Shown here: piece after piece, positions 55,467 to 63,862 of the stretch
Layout of the letters: every line of letters begins with the position of its first letter
How positions within the stretch are numbered: the stretch's first letter is position 1
DNA from: an uncultured Alphaproteobacteria bacterium
Lineage (GTDB): Bacteria; Pseudomonadota; Alphaproteobacteria; Paracaedibacterales; CAITNM01
Direction of reading: 5' to 3'
NCBI GenBank assembly: GCA_903893805.1
Contig: CAITNM010000041.1
Coordinates: forward strand, 46,679-110,678
DNA length: 64,000 nucleotides
Notes under the pieces: model-generated
What the model saw: only the letters and a program-made list of their open reading frames with translations
Databases searched by the model: none
What the model was told of the DNA's origin: nothing
Made by a program: the position numbers and the translations under genes

Positions 55467-55820
55467 CTAAGCGGCTTTTTTTACTTGATCAACCAATGCT
55501 TTGAAGCTTTCAGGTTGATTCATTGCCAAACCAGCAAGAACTTTTCTGTCAATTTCAATATTGCTTTTATGTAATGCGTTCATAAATACTGAATAGGTTA
55601 GGCCTAATTCACGAACTGCTGCGTTAATACGTTGAATCCAAAGTGCTCTGAAATTACGTTTCTTAACGCGACGGTCACGATAAGCATATAACAATGCCTT
55701 TTCAACGCGCTGTATCGCCGAGCGAAAACAAGTGCTTGAACGACCACGATAGCCTTTGGCCATCTTTATAATTTTTTTATGACGTGCGTGTGTAGTGACG
55801 CCCCTTTTTACTCGTGCCAT
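55467..55820 (-). CDS. rplT: 50S ribosomal protein L20
   Basis: 117 aa from [20 protein letters not shown], the usual length. Highly basic N-terminus with [20 protein letters not shown] and [20 protein letters not shown]. Needed for early 50S assembly on 23S rRNA, and in many bacteria it represses its own operon. AAGGAG precedes the start; rpmI lies 9 bases upstream. Confidence 0.98.
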   Translation of the reverse strand: MARVKRGVTTHARHKKIIKMAKGYRGRSSTCFRSAIQRVEKALLYAYRDRRVKKRNFRALWIQRINAAVRELGLTYSVFMNALHKSNIEIDRKVLAGLAMNQPESFKALVDQVKKAA

Positions 55821-55829
55821 GGTGACTCC

Positions 55830-56027
55830 TTATACGTGAAAATAGTAAGTACGAATGCGCTTTATCTCAGGTGTTGCGCATATTTTCATGCCACGTGCGT
55901 TCCGTAAGAATTTATTCGAACGTTTACGCATACCATGGCGTTTCCCCGCGGGAGTCATCTTCACTTTACCAGTACCGGTAAGACGAAAGCGTTTTTTTAC
56001 GCTACTTTTTGTTTTTAACTTGGGCAT
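55830..56027 (-). CDS. rpmI: 50S ribosomal protein L35
   Basis: 65 aa from [20 protein letters not shown], the family length; the longer reading frame upstream has no homology. Basic, with [16 protein letters not shown] at the C-terminus. infC, its common upstream neighbour, is absent here, so rpmI-rplT seems to have its own promoter. Confidence 0.97.
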   Translation of the reverse strand: MPKLKTKSSVKKRFRLTGTGKVKMTPAGKRHGMRKRSNKFLRNARGMKICATPEIKRIRTYYFHV

Positions 56028-56326
56028 TTTATCTCTCTTTAATAATTTAAATATCAATAGTACCGCAGCTAAGGCATGCCCGGGCACTTTGCCCCAGCCA
56101 CGCTGCTATAATTTGTATAGATGGTTTTTGGGAATAAATCAAGAAAACTTTAAAGAGCTTAATAGCAAATTGATAGTGACGAGTGTGGAAAATCAGCAAT
56201 GTCTTAATTTTCTTGGATCATTGCAGCTGAAGAATTAACATTTTATTCATATATGACTCTTTAGAATGAAATTTAACGCGCGTATATAGCTCTTGAATTG
56301 TCAAGCTTTATACATATTTCTTAGGG
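56028..56326. other. Gene-free interval between rpmI and phaC
   Basis: About 300 bases. The rpmI side holds a candidate promoter and a short leader with a GGGCA/TGCCC hairpin, possibly an autoregulatory site for L20. The phaC side is AT-rich and ends in a strong AGGGGTGGCGGT ribosome-site-like stretch. A plus-strand open frame over this interval is only the reverse of rpmI and has no support. Confidence 0.5.
56114..56142 (-). promoter_or_regulatory. Candidate sigma-70 promoter of rpmI-rplT
   Basis: On the minus strand TTGATT (56137-56142), 17 bases, TATACA (56114-56119); four of six matches in each box. It would give a leader of about 80 bases before rpmI. Confidence 0.4.
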
Positions 56327-56362
56327 GTGGCGGTATGCTTCATAGTGACCTACAAGACGAAG

Positions 56363-58294
56363 ATGAGGTTAAAAAAAACCAAAACCAAGTCAAAATCTAG
56401 GTTTAAACAAGAAAAATCGAGAGAGCATACTCAAGCATTTTTCGAGAATTTACATCCTGACATTAAAGAGAGCATGGAAAATTTGAATGATTTGTATTCA
56501 AGTTTTATATCAAATTTTGCGCCAGAGAAGCCCAATCCTCTAAATATTTTCAGTGCTGACGTTATGGCGAAAACGTTTGCAGAAACTCATAAAGTTATGG
56601 TGAATACTTTTGTTATTAACCCTGATGGATGGGACTCAAAACAAAAAAATTATTTGAATGATTTAGAAGAGTTATACCAAAGAACGATGGGTCGTTTGCA
56701 GGGAGAGGAGGTCACACCGATCATTGTGCCTCAAGGAAATGATAAGCGCTTTAAATCTGCTGAATGGAATGATTTTCCTGTATTTGATTATCTTAAGCAG
56801 TCGTACTTACTGCATTGCAAATACATGAATGAGCTGGTCGATTCTCTAGAAGGAATGAATCCAAAAACAAAAGAGAAAGCGCAATTTTATACGCGCAGTA
56901 TGATGGATGCTGCTTCACCGACGAATTCTCCATTTACTAATCCAGAGGTCTTGAAGGAAACTATACGTACTCAAGGGCAAAACTTGGTGCATGGATACCA
57001 AAAATTTTTAGACGATAATGCAAATTCAAACTTTTTAAGCTTACCCATGTTTACCAATCTTACAGAATTTAAAGTTGGTGAAAATTTAGGAATTACTGAG
57101 GGAAAGGTTGTCTACGAGACGCCTTTATTTCAGTTGTTGTATTATAAGCCAACAACTGAGCTTGTTCATGAGCGCCCTTTGTTGATGATCCCTCCATGGA
57201 TTAATAAGTATTACATTTTTGACTTGCAAGAAGAAAACTCATTTGTGGGTTGGGCGCTTGAAAAAGGGTTTAGTGTGTTTGTTCTCTCGTGGATAAATCC
57301 AGATGAGACTTATGCCGATCATGGTCTTAGTGATTACGTTATTGATGGTGTGCTTGATGCCGTGCAAAAAGTTTTATTGATTTCAAAGCAAGATAAGCTA
57401 AATCTTTTAGCGTATTGCACGGGGGGAGTGGCGGCATCTCTTTTAGCTGGATACTTGGCAAAGCGTATTGAAAAAAACCCTATAGAAAGTCTTAGTCTTT
57501 TAGCGGCTCTTTTAGCTGGATACTTGGCAAAGCGTATTGAAAAAAACCCTATAGAAAGTCTTAGTCTTTTAGCGGCACCAATTGACTTTGATAAAATGGG
57601 CGATTTGAAAGTTTTTATATGCGAGGATCAACTGGAACACTTAGAAAAGCGTGTGAAGAAAATTGGCTATTTCCCTGGTGATGAAATGGTCAGGGTGTTT
57701 AGTTTTTTGCGCGCAAATGATTTGATATGGTCAAATTATATTAATACGTACCTTCTTAATAAAGAAACGTTCCCACTAGATTTTCTTTATTGGAATTGTG
57801 ACACAACTCATATTCCAGCCACGCTCCACATGGAATATCTACGCAATATCTTTTTTGAAAATGCGCTTATGCACCCTAACGATTTTTGTATTAATGGAGT
57901 TGGAGTGGATTTAAGGGCAATTACAACGCCTATTTTTGCTTTTGCAATACGGTCGGATCATATTGTGCCCTGGCAATCAGCTTATGCAATAAAAGAAATG
58001 TGCCCGAACAATACAACATTTGTTTTAGGAGCAGCAGGGCATGTTGCAGGTATTGTTAATCCAGAACATCGTAAAAAATATTGTTATTGGAAATTAGATG
58101 AAGCAGTTCCAGATTCAGCTACTTGGTTAGAAAATGCAAAAGAAGTACCCGGTTCCTGGTGGCCTGAATGGTATAGTTGGATAAAGCAATATGCTGGGAA
58201 AAAAGTAAAAACTACTATGTGGGAAAGCACGGAAAACATCGAGTCGGGGCCCGGTCGATATGTTTTATCAACTTCACCTAGTGATAATTTTTAA
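56363..58294 (+). CDS. phaC: Class I poly(3-hydroxyalkanoate) synthase PhaC
   Basis: 643 aa from ATG 56363. Polymerises 3-hydroxybutyryl-CoA into storage granules. The N-terminal domain ends near 240; the alpha/beta-hydrolase domain has the lipase-like box AYCTGG with the nucleophile Cys (codon at 57416), the catalytic Asp in FAIRSDHIVPW and the His in GAAGHVAGIVNP, plus LLMIPPWINKYYIFDL. Two oddities: a 23-residue segment right after the nucleophile helix is duplicated in tandem, and the start is unclear. An ATG at 56336 with a much better ribosome site lies in another frame that joins this one only across an A8 tract (56371-56378). Confidence 0.88.
   Translation: MRLKKTKTKSKSRFKQEKSREHTQAFFENLHPDIKESMENLNDLYSSFISNFAPEKPNPLNIFSADVMAKTFAETHKVMVNTFVINPDGWDSKQKNYLNDLEELYQRTMGRLQGEEVTPIIVPQGNDKRFKSAEWNDFPVFDYLKQSYLLHCKYMNELVDSLEGMNPKTKEKAQFYTRSMMDAASPTNSPFTNPEVLKETIRTQGQNLVHGYQKFLDDNANSNFLSLPMFTNLTEFKVGENLGITEGKVVYETPLFQLLYYKPTTELVHERPLLMIPPWINKYYIFDLQEENSFVGWALEKGFSVFVLSWINPDETYADHGLSDYVIDGVLDAVQKVLLISKQDKLNLLAYCTGGVAASLLAGYLAKRIEKNPIESLSLLAALLAGYLAKRIEKNPIESLSLLAAPIDFDKMGDLKVFICEDQLEHLEKRVKKIGYFPGDEMVRVFSFLRANDLIWSNYINTYLLNKETFPLDFLYWNCDTTHIPATLHMEYLRNIFFENALMHPNDFCINGVGVDLRAITTPIFAFAIRSDHIVPWQSAYAIKEMCPNNTTFVLGAAGHVAGIVNPEHRKKYCYWKLDEAVPDSATWLENAKEVPGSWWPEWYSWIKQYAGKKVKTTMWESTENIESGPGRYVLSTSPSDNF
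57438..57575 (+). repeat. 69-bp perfect tandem duplication inside phaC
   Basis: 57438-57506 is repeated exactly at 57507-57575. Each unit encodes 23 residues (LLAGYLAKRIEKNPIESLSL then LAA), so the frame is kept. Identity of the copies implies a recent event. Confidence 0.95.
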
Positions 58295-58351
58295 GAAGTT
58301 GTGCTTTTAGCTTTGCGTAATGGTCCATTATTTGCTAGAAAGAAGTCTGGG

Positions 58352-58437
58352 GCCTGCTTGGTGGAATCGGTAGACACAGCAGACTTAAAATCTGCCGCCC
58401 AAAAGGCGTACCAGTTCGAGTCTGGTAGTAGGCACCA
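58352..58437 (+). tRNA. tRNA-Leu (TAA anticodon)
   Basis: 86 bases including an encoded CCA. Acceptor stem GCCTGCT / AGTAGGC, long variable arm (GCCCAAAAGGC) typical of Leu, anticodon loop CTTAAAA in stem GCAGA/TCTGC, and T-arm CCAGTTCGAGTCTGG. Lies 57 bases after phaC. Confidence 0.95.
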
Positions 58438-58560
58438 TATCTTTTGAGTTGAATATCTTTCAATATCATTTTTCATGCGGAATTATTGGCGCTGATAATA
58501 CTTTGTTAACATTTTTAATATAACATTAAATAAATTGACAAAATATACCTGGGCTGAAGA

Positions 58561-59061
58561 ATGAATAAATTACCATTACTTTTTCTAACAGCAGCGATTT
58601 ATTTAGGCTTTTTTGGATCTATATATGGATCAGCTGATGCGCCTGCTGAAGCTCCGCCTGGATCATCTCTGAGCGGTCAAGCTCTTAAAAAGGAAACTGA
58701 AGAATTAATTGTGAAGCTGAAAGCAGAAAAGAAAAAACAGGAAGACGAGAAACAAGATACCACGGAAATCGAAGCGAATATTAAATCAGCTGAAACAAAC
58801 CTTGCAGTAAATAATGACCGTCATACACTCCATGAGGCATCTAAAAAGTTTGCAGAAGCTATTGGAATTATTTCCAAAAAGCTAGAGGGATCGATTCAGG
58901 AAAATAACAAAAATCTTGAAATTCAATTGAAAGTCGCTGAAAAAAATGCACAAGTAATAGAGCTTCTTCAGCCAAAAAAGAAAGATGCTGATAGCGGTAA
59001 GGCCGCTGAGAGCAAAAGCACCGATGATGGTTCCGAAACTGACAAAGAAGATGATGAATAA
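58561..59061 (+). CDS. Small secreted Lys/Glu-rich protein
   Basis: 166 aa. Sec signal peptide (about 1-24, MNKLPLLFLTAAIYLGFFGS), then an Ala/Pro-rich segment (ADAPAEAPPG), a helical Lys/Glu-rich coiled coil (about 45-140) and an acidic tail. No recognised family. The leader plus Ala/Pro linker plus coiled coil recalls the 706-aa protein at 53.2-55.3 kb, so the two may belong to one secreted group. GAAGA precedes the ATG. Confidence 0.6.
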   Translation: MNKLPLLFLTAAIYLGFFGSIYGSADAPAEAPPGSSLSGQALKKETEELIVKLKAEKKKQEDEKQDTTEIEANIKSAETNLAVNNDRHTLHEASKKFAEAIGIISKKLEGSIQENNKNLEIQLKVAEKNAQVIELLQPKKKDADSGKAAESKSTDDGSETDKEDDE

Positions 59062-59081
59062 AGGCTTCTAAAAACCTTACT

Positions 59082-59156
59082 TGGAGCGGGCGAAGGGATT
59101 CGAACCCTCGACCCCAACCTTGGCAAGGTTGTGCTCTACCCCTGAGCTACGCCCGC
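59082..59156 (-). tRNA. tRNA-Gly (GCC anticodon)
   Basis: 75 bases with encoded CCA. Acceptor GCGGGCG / CGCCCGC, D-arm TAGCTCAGGGGTAGAGC, anticodon loop TTGCCAA, T-arm GAGGGTTCGAATCCCTT. Lies just downstream of the flippase-like gene on the same strand. Confidence 0.96.
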
Positions 59157-59164
59157 TTAAGTGA

Positions 59165-60091
59165 TTACATACTATCTATTTTACGGGCTAGTGCCAAGAG
59201 AATTTTTCTTGTTTTTAGAAAATAAGTAAAAATAGCACCGATGATTCCTGTAATCAGCATCAAAATCCCTTGCAAAACCCCTAGAGTAAAGCCTTTTTCT
59301 GGTGGCAATCCGCACGCCAAAAGATAAGCTGTTAAAAAGCTTTCACGTAATCCCCACCCTGATATTGAAAGTGGGATAAGGGTTACAAGCAATGAAATTG
59401 TATATAAAACAGAACTTTCCCAAAAATCTAAGGGTATTTTTAAAGCAATAATCAATAAATAGAATGCAAAGAAGTTCATTAAAGCTGAGGCAATGCATGT
59501 GATGCTTAAAGTGCTAAAAAGCTTAGAGAAAAACTTTTTTCCAAAGGCTAGAGTGTTCCACAAACTTTTGATAAATGCATAATTTTGAAAAATGGGAAAT
59601 TTAATAAACAGAAACAACATAATAATGCCGCTCATTAAAAAGCTATAAACTGTTAGTGTAATTGTTTTTAAAGGCATAGGCATGTTTATAAAAAACAACA
59701 TGGGCAGACAAATTAAGCTCATGCAGGAGATGCCAAGAATGCGATCCCATATAATTGCAGCAGTGCTTAGCAGGGTGCTATTTTTCTTTGAAAGCGCATA
59801 AATCCGATATGCATCTCCACCTATGCCACTTGGCAAGAGCTGGTTGAAGAATGTTCCTGCCCAAGTTAGTCGATGTAAGGACTTAAAGGAAATTTTAAGC
59901 CCTATTCTTTCTGAAATATAATACAGTCGAAGTCCATTAAGGCTCACGCACAAACACATAACTAATAATGTGTAGCTATAGGTGATAATTGGAAGTTCTT
60001 TGAAAACTATGTGCAGCTGATCAAAATTCACTTGGTGCAATCCCCACCATAAAGCCAAGCTTGAGAAGGTGACTTTGAAGAAAAAAAGCAT
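59165..60091 (-). CDS. Flippase-like membrane protein (UPF0104/YbhN, LPG synthase TM family)
   Basis: 308 aa with about eight hydrophobic helices. The family features are FFNQLLPSGIGGDAYRIYAL (about 90-109) and SGWGLRESFLTAYLLACGLP (near 245). Members carry lysyl-phosphatidylglycerol or isoprenoid/glycolipid flipping functions; the catalytic domain of MprF is absent. It directly follows pgsA (one base gap), which fits a role in phospholipid handling. Confidence 0.83.
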   Translation of the reverse strand: MLFFFKVTFSSLALWWGLHQVNFDQLHIVFKELPIITYSYTLLVMCLCVSLNGLRLYYISERIGLKISFKSLHRLTWAGTFFNQLLPSGIGGDAYRIYALSKKNSTLLSTAAIIWDRILGISCMSLICLPMLFFINMPMPLKTITLTVYSFLMSGIIMLFLFIKFPIFQNYAFIKSLWNTLAFGKKFFSKLFSTLSITCIASALMNFFAFYLLIIALKIPLDFWESSVLYTISLLVTLIPLSISGWGLRESFLTAYLLACGLPPEKGFTLGVLQGILMLITGIIGAIFTYFLKTRKILLALARKIDSM

Positions 60092-60092
60092 G

Positions 60093-60665
60093 CTAGGCGG
60101 AAGAATTGTCAGAAGCTACATTTAGGCTAATTTGAACATAAATCCAGCCAGAATAGAGAGTTATGCCGGCTGCAATCCATAACAACAGCTCGCCCATTAC
60201 TTGAAGCGCTACAGGGCTATGCTGTGGGTCTATGTATAGTAATACGGCAAGAGCAAGCATCTGAATAGTTGTTTTAACTTTTGCAAGTAAATTGACCGAT
60301 AGCAAAACTTTAACTTCAGCTAAATATTCTCGAAGACCAGACACAAGAATTTCACGGCAAAGAATAACTACAGCTGCTAAAATGCTGAATTTTGAAATAC
60401 GATCAAAGCCCACAAGCATTAGCAGAGTTGACGATATTAAAAGCTTATCGGCAATAGGGTCAAGTATTTCTCCAAACCTTGTTTCTTGATTAAATGTGCG
60501 TGCGATTAATCCATCGAGATAATCAGTAATGCAAGCGAGCACAAAAAGACAAGCGGCTATAAGGCGCGGAGTTGGATAATTAATAAAAAAAGTTATTAGT
60601 ATAAATGGAATCAAACCGATGCGTGCAAGGGTTAGTGTATTGGCAAGGTTCTTAAAATTCACCAT
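60093..60665 (-). CDS. pgsA: CDP-diacylglycerol-glycerol-3-phosphate 3-phosphatidyltransferase
   Basis: 190 aa integral membrane enzyme of phosphatidylglycerol synthesis. The CDP-alcohol phosphotransferase signature is seen as TDYLDGLIARTFNQETRFGE followed by LDPIADKLL (D-G-x2-A-R-x8-G-x3-D-x3-D, about 47-71). The N-terminus NLANTLTLARIGLIPF is typical. Adjacent to the flippase-like gene. Confidence 0.95.
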   Translation of the reverse strand: MVNFKNLANTLTLARIGLIPFILITFFINYPTPRLIAACLFVLACITDYLDGLIARTFNQETRFGEILDPIADKLLISSTLLMLVGFDRISKFSILAAVVILCREILVSGLREYLAEVKVLLSVNLLAKVKTTIQMLALAVLLYIDPQHSPVALQVMGELLLWIAAGITLYSGWIYVQISLNVASDNSSA

Positions 60666-60739
60666 GTCATTCCCTACAATTTTATTGAATCGATAATGCC
60701 GTAATTTGTTTTAGATGGCAAATATTAGAGATGATTGGT

Positions 60740-61516
60740 TTATACGTATTTTAATTTTGACTTATCAATTGTAATTATTGGGAAGTTTTTTTCTGGGTGT
60801 GCTGTTTCTTTAGGAGGGGTTGTAGCTTTTTGTAGAATGTCCTGGAGTGATTTTGCTGGGCCAGATGGGGTTTTATCTTTTTTAAGTTTCTCTGGAAATA
60901 TTGATTTTTCTGTTGAGGATTTATTAATGTTAAGCACTGGGGGAGGTGCCACAACACCATGCACCAAGTTGACGTTAACTAAGGCGCCAATGCGTAATCC
61001 AATTGATGAAACAATTTCTCCACGCTCTCTGCTGACGGTGTAGAAAATAATTTTTTTGGGAGCAAATTGTGTCCAAACCCAAAGTTGGTTAATGACTAGT
61101 CCCAAAATTTCGCCAAGAGGTTGGCTCTGGCACAGGACTATCCCAGAACGACAGGTTGGCATGCTGCCTTCGAAACCGTGAAAAATTTCGTTACTAAGGC
61201 TAAAGCTTTCTTCAAAGGGTAATTTACTTGCCTTAATACTATTTTGCCAAAACATGGCTTCTGATGAATGCTCTGCGAGATAGAGAATTTTGGCGTTCTG
61301 TTTTTTATATGATCTTATAGCTTCAGCTACTTGCGCATTTTTTACCGAAGTAAATTTTGCATTTGCAGTTTTTGGGTGAAAGAGTGCTCCTTGCAAATCA
61401 ACAAGGATGAGTAAGCTTTGTTCTTGAGTTGGCACAGGTTCATTTTCTTGAGGCTGCACAGAAGCTTCACCCCAACATAAGAGGTTAAGAATAAGAATAA
61501 AAAGCCAACGGATCAT
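60740..61516 (-). CDS. Exported protein resembling a degenerate HAD/DUF2608 domain
   Basis: 258 aa. Signal peptide (about 1-18, MIRWLFILILNLLCWGEA) and then a domain arranged like the exported HAD-like DUF2608 proteins of intracellular bacteria (LLILVDLQGALFHPKT, AKILYLAEHSS, GSMPTCRSGIVLCQSQPLGE, PKKIIFYTVSRERGE). The catalytic Asp pair of motif I is not present (DLQGA) and the motif IV DD is replaced, so it is probably not a phosphatase. The C-terminal 60 residues are Pro/Lys-rich. The family assignment is tentative. Confidence 0.5.
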   Translation of the reverse strand: MIRWLFILILNLLCWGEASVQPQENEPVPTQEQSLLILVDLQGALFHPKTANAKFTSVKNAQVAEAIRSYKKQNAKILYLAEHSSEAMFWQNSIKASKLPFEESFSLSNEIFHGFEGSMPTCRSGIVLCQSQPLGEILGLVINQLWVWTQFAPKKIIFYTVSRERGEIVSSIGLRIGALVNVNLVHGVVAPPPVLNINKSSTEKSIFPEKLKKDKTPSGPAKSLQDILQKATTPPKETAHPEKNFPIITIDKSKLKYV

Positions 61517-61601
61517 GCATATATTGTTTGATATTTCGATATAGAATGCAAGGTCGGCCGTGTGTTTTGCGCAAAATAAATCAAATTTTTTGTTTAAAAC
61601 T

Positions 61602-61630
61602 TTGATTTCTTTGTAAAATTTTTGTATATT
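61602..61630 (+). promoter_or_regulatory. sigma-70-type promoter of dnaK
   Basis: TTGATT (61602-61607), 17 bases, TATATT (61625-61630). The -10 box is immediately followed by the CIRCE-like palindrome, so HrcA binding would block transcription start. Confidence 0.55.
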
Positions 61631-61631
61631 G

Positions 61632-61658
61632 TTAGCACTGTCAGCCGAGGGCTGCTAA
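61632..61658 (+). promoter_or_regulatory. CIRCE-like operator (HrcA site) upstream of dnaK
   Basis: Half-sites TTAGCACTG and GGCTGCTAA with exactly nine bases between, against the consensus TTAGCACTC-N9-GAGTGCTAA: eight of nine and seven of nine matches. Position right at the predicted transcription start fits HrcA repression. hrcA itself is not in the window. Confidence 0.72.
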
Positions 61659-61681
61659 ACAAAAAATTAAGGAGAGATATT

Positions 61682-63592
61682 ATGTCACGTGTAATTGGAA
61701 TAGATCTTGGCACAACAAACTCATGTGTGGCCGTAATGGAAGGAAACACAGCTAAGGTTATTGAAAATACTGAAGGTGCTCGCACAACCCCATCGATGGT
61801 TGCTTTTACTGAAGGTGGTGAGCGATTAGTGGGGCAGCCTGCAAAACGTCAAGGTGTCACTAATCCAGAAAATACTCTTTTTGCAATCAAGCGCTTAATC
61901 GGTCGTACTTTTAACGATCCGATGACCCAAAAAGATATGGGGTTAGTGCCTTACAAAATTGTTTCTGGTGATAACAAAGATGCATGGGTGGAAGCTCATG
62001 GAGAAAAATATAGCCCAAGCCAGGTTAGTGCATTCATTTTGCAAAAAATGAAAGAGACTGCAGAAAATTATTTGGGCGAAAGAGTTACCCAAGCAATTGT
62101 AACTGTTCCAGCTTATTTTAACGACGCGCAACGTCAAGCCACGAAAGATGCTGGACGTATTGCTGGCTTAGAAGTTCTACGCATTCTTAACGAGCCAACA
62201 GCAGCAGCTTTGGCTTATGGACTTGAGAAAAAAGCAACGGGTACAATCGCTGTTTATGACCTTGGTGGTGGTACCTTTGACGTATCAATTCTTGAAATAG
62301 GTGATGGTGTCTTTGAAGTAAAATCTACTAATGGCGATACATTCCTCGGTGGTGAAGACTTTGATGCACGAGTTATTGATTGGATTGCTGACGAATTTAA
62401 AAAAGAGCAGTCAATTGACCTTAGAAAAGATAAGCTTGCTCTTCAGCGTTTGAAAGAAGCTGCTGAAAAAGCAAAGATTGAACTTTCAAATTCAATGCAA
62501 ACTGACATTAATTTGCCATTTATTACTGCAGATGCCAGTGGTCCAAAGCATTTGAATTTGAAGCTTACTCGTGCAAAATTTGAATCACTGGTTGACGAAT
62601 TAGTTCAGCGTACTATTGATCCTTGTAAATCAGCGTTGCGTGATGCTGGCTTACAGCCAAATCAAATAGACGAGGTTATTTTGGTAGGTGGAATGACCCG
62701 TATGCCAAAAATCTTCGAAACAGTGAAGCAACTATTTGGTCGTGAACCACATCGTGGTGTAAATCCTGATGAAGTTGTGGCAATTGGTGCTGCAATTCAA
62801 GGTGGTGTTCTAAAAGGTGACGTTAAGGATGTGTTGTTGCTTGATGTGACACCACTTTCTTTAGGAATTGAAACTCTTGGTGGAATCTTCACTCGTTTGA
62901 TCGATCGCAATACAACAATTCCAACGCGGAAAAGCCAAGTATTTTCAACAGCAGATGATAATCAAACAGCTGTGACAATTCGTGTATTCCAAGGAGAACG
63001 CGAAATGGCAGCTGACAATAAAACTCTTGGTCAGTTTAATTTAGAAGACTTGCCACCAGCACCACGTGGCATTCCACAAGTTGAAGTTACTTTTGACATT
63101 GACGCAAACGGAATTGTGCAAGTTTCTGCCAAAGATAAAGCAACAGGCAAAGAACAACAGATCCGTATTCAGGCTTCTGGTGGTCTTTCTGAAGAAGATA
63201 TTCAACGCATGGTCAAAGAAGCTGAGGCTAACGCTGATGAAGATAAAAAGCGCAAAGAAACGATTGAAACAAAAAATCATGCTGATGCGCTTGTTCATTC
63301 TACAGAAAAAGCATTGTCAGAACACGGTAGTGCAGTGAGTAGCGATGAAAAAGCTGCAATTGAAACTGATTTGGCTGCTTTGAAAGAAGCTTTAACAACT
63401 GAAGATAAAGATGATATTCAAGCAAAAATGCAAACGCTTACACAATCATCAATGAAACTTGGTGAAGCTGCATACAAAGCATCTCAACCAACAGAAGGAG
63501 CCGAAGCTTCAGCTGATGCAACAACACCTGAAGGTGAGAATATTGTAGATGCTGAATATGAAGTAAAAGACGACGATCGTAAAAAAGCATAG
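61682..63592 (+). CDS. dnaK: Chaperone protein DnaK (Hsp70)
   Basis: 636 aa from [20 protein letters not shown], with AAGGAGAG upstream; the longer reading frame would run into the operator. ATPase motifs [20 protein letters not shown] near 192 and [13 protein letters not shown] near 338; the interdomain linker [19 protein letters not shown] near 390 leads to the substrate-binding domain and an acidic tail ending [10 protein letters not shown]. Refolds proteins with DnaJ and GrpE, neither of which is seen here. Confidence 0.98.
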   Translation: MSRVIGIDLGTTNSCVAVMEGNTAKVIENTEGARTTPSMVAFTEGGERLVGQPAKRQGVTNPENTLFAIKRLIGRTFNDPMTQKDMGLVPYKIVSGDNKDAWVEAHGEKYSPSQVSAFILQKMKETAENYLGERVTQAIVTVPAYFNDAQRQATKDAGRIAGLEVLRILNEPTAAALAYGLEKKATGTIAVYDLGGGTFDVSILEIGDGVFEVKSTNGDTFLGGEDFDARVIDWIADEFKKEQSIDLRKDKLALQRLKEAAEKAKIELSNSMQTDINLPFITADASGPKHLNLKLTRAKFESLVDELVQRTIDPCKSALRDAGLQPNQIDEVILVGGMTRMPKIFETVKQLFGREPHRGVNPDEVVAIGAAIQGGVLKGDVKDVLLLDVTPLSLGIETLGGIFTRLIDRNTTIPTRKSQVFSTADDNQTAVTIRVFQGEREMAADNKTLGQFNLEDLPPAPRGIPQVEVTFDIDANGIVQVSAKDKATGKEQQIRIQASGGLSEEDIQRMVKEAEANADEDKKRKETIETKNHADALVHSTEKALSEHGSAVSSDEKAAIETDLAALKEALTTEDKDDIQAKMQTLTQSSMKLGEAAYKASQPTEGAEASADATTPEGENIVDAEYEVKDDDRKKA

Positions 63593-63605
63593 CTCGATAA
63601 ATTAT

Positions 63606-63636
63606 GGGAGAGTTTTCAAAAGCTCTCCCAAGTTTT
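63606..63636 (+). terminator. Terminator after dnaK
   Basis: Stem GGGAGAG / CTCTCCC, extendable by TTTT/AAAA across a bulged G, followed by AAGTTTTAC. The T tract is short, so efficiency is uncertain. Confidence 0.6.
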
Positions 63637-63691
63637 ACTTAGTGTGGCTATATTGACCTTTAGGGAAAATTCTCTTAAATTACAAATTACC

Positions 63692-63765
63692 GCGGGTGTA
63701 GCTTAGTGGTAAAGCTCCAGCTTTCCAAGCTGGCCATGTGGGTTCGATTCCCATCACCCGCTCCA
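63692..63765 (+). tRNA. tRNA-Gly (TCC anticodon)
   Basis: 74 bases with encoded CCA. Acceptor GCGGGTG / CACCCGC, anticodon loop TTTCCAA in stem CCAGC/GCTGG, T-arm GTGGGTTCGATTCCCAT. Upstream of tuf, a common arrangement in proteobacteria. Confidence 0.96.
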
Positions 63766-63862
63766 AAATTTATTCCTCTATCTAATAATTCACCCATTTA
63801 CGAATCTTTTGAATCGCGATAAACTAAGTCAAAATTTTTAACAAATATTTTAAGGGATTATC

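Noticed and set aside
55855..56238. Plus-strand 127-codon frame across rpmI
   Set aside because: Mostly the reverse strand of L35, whose identity is certain; no homology or start signal.
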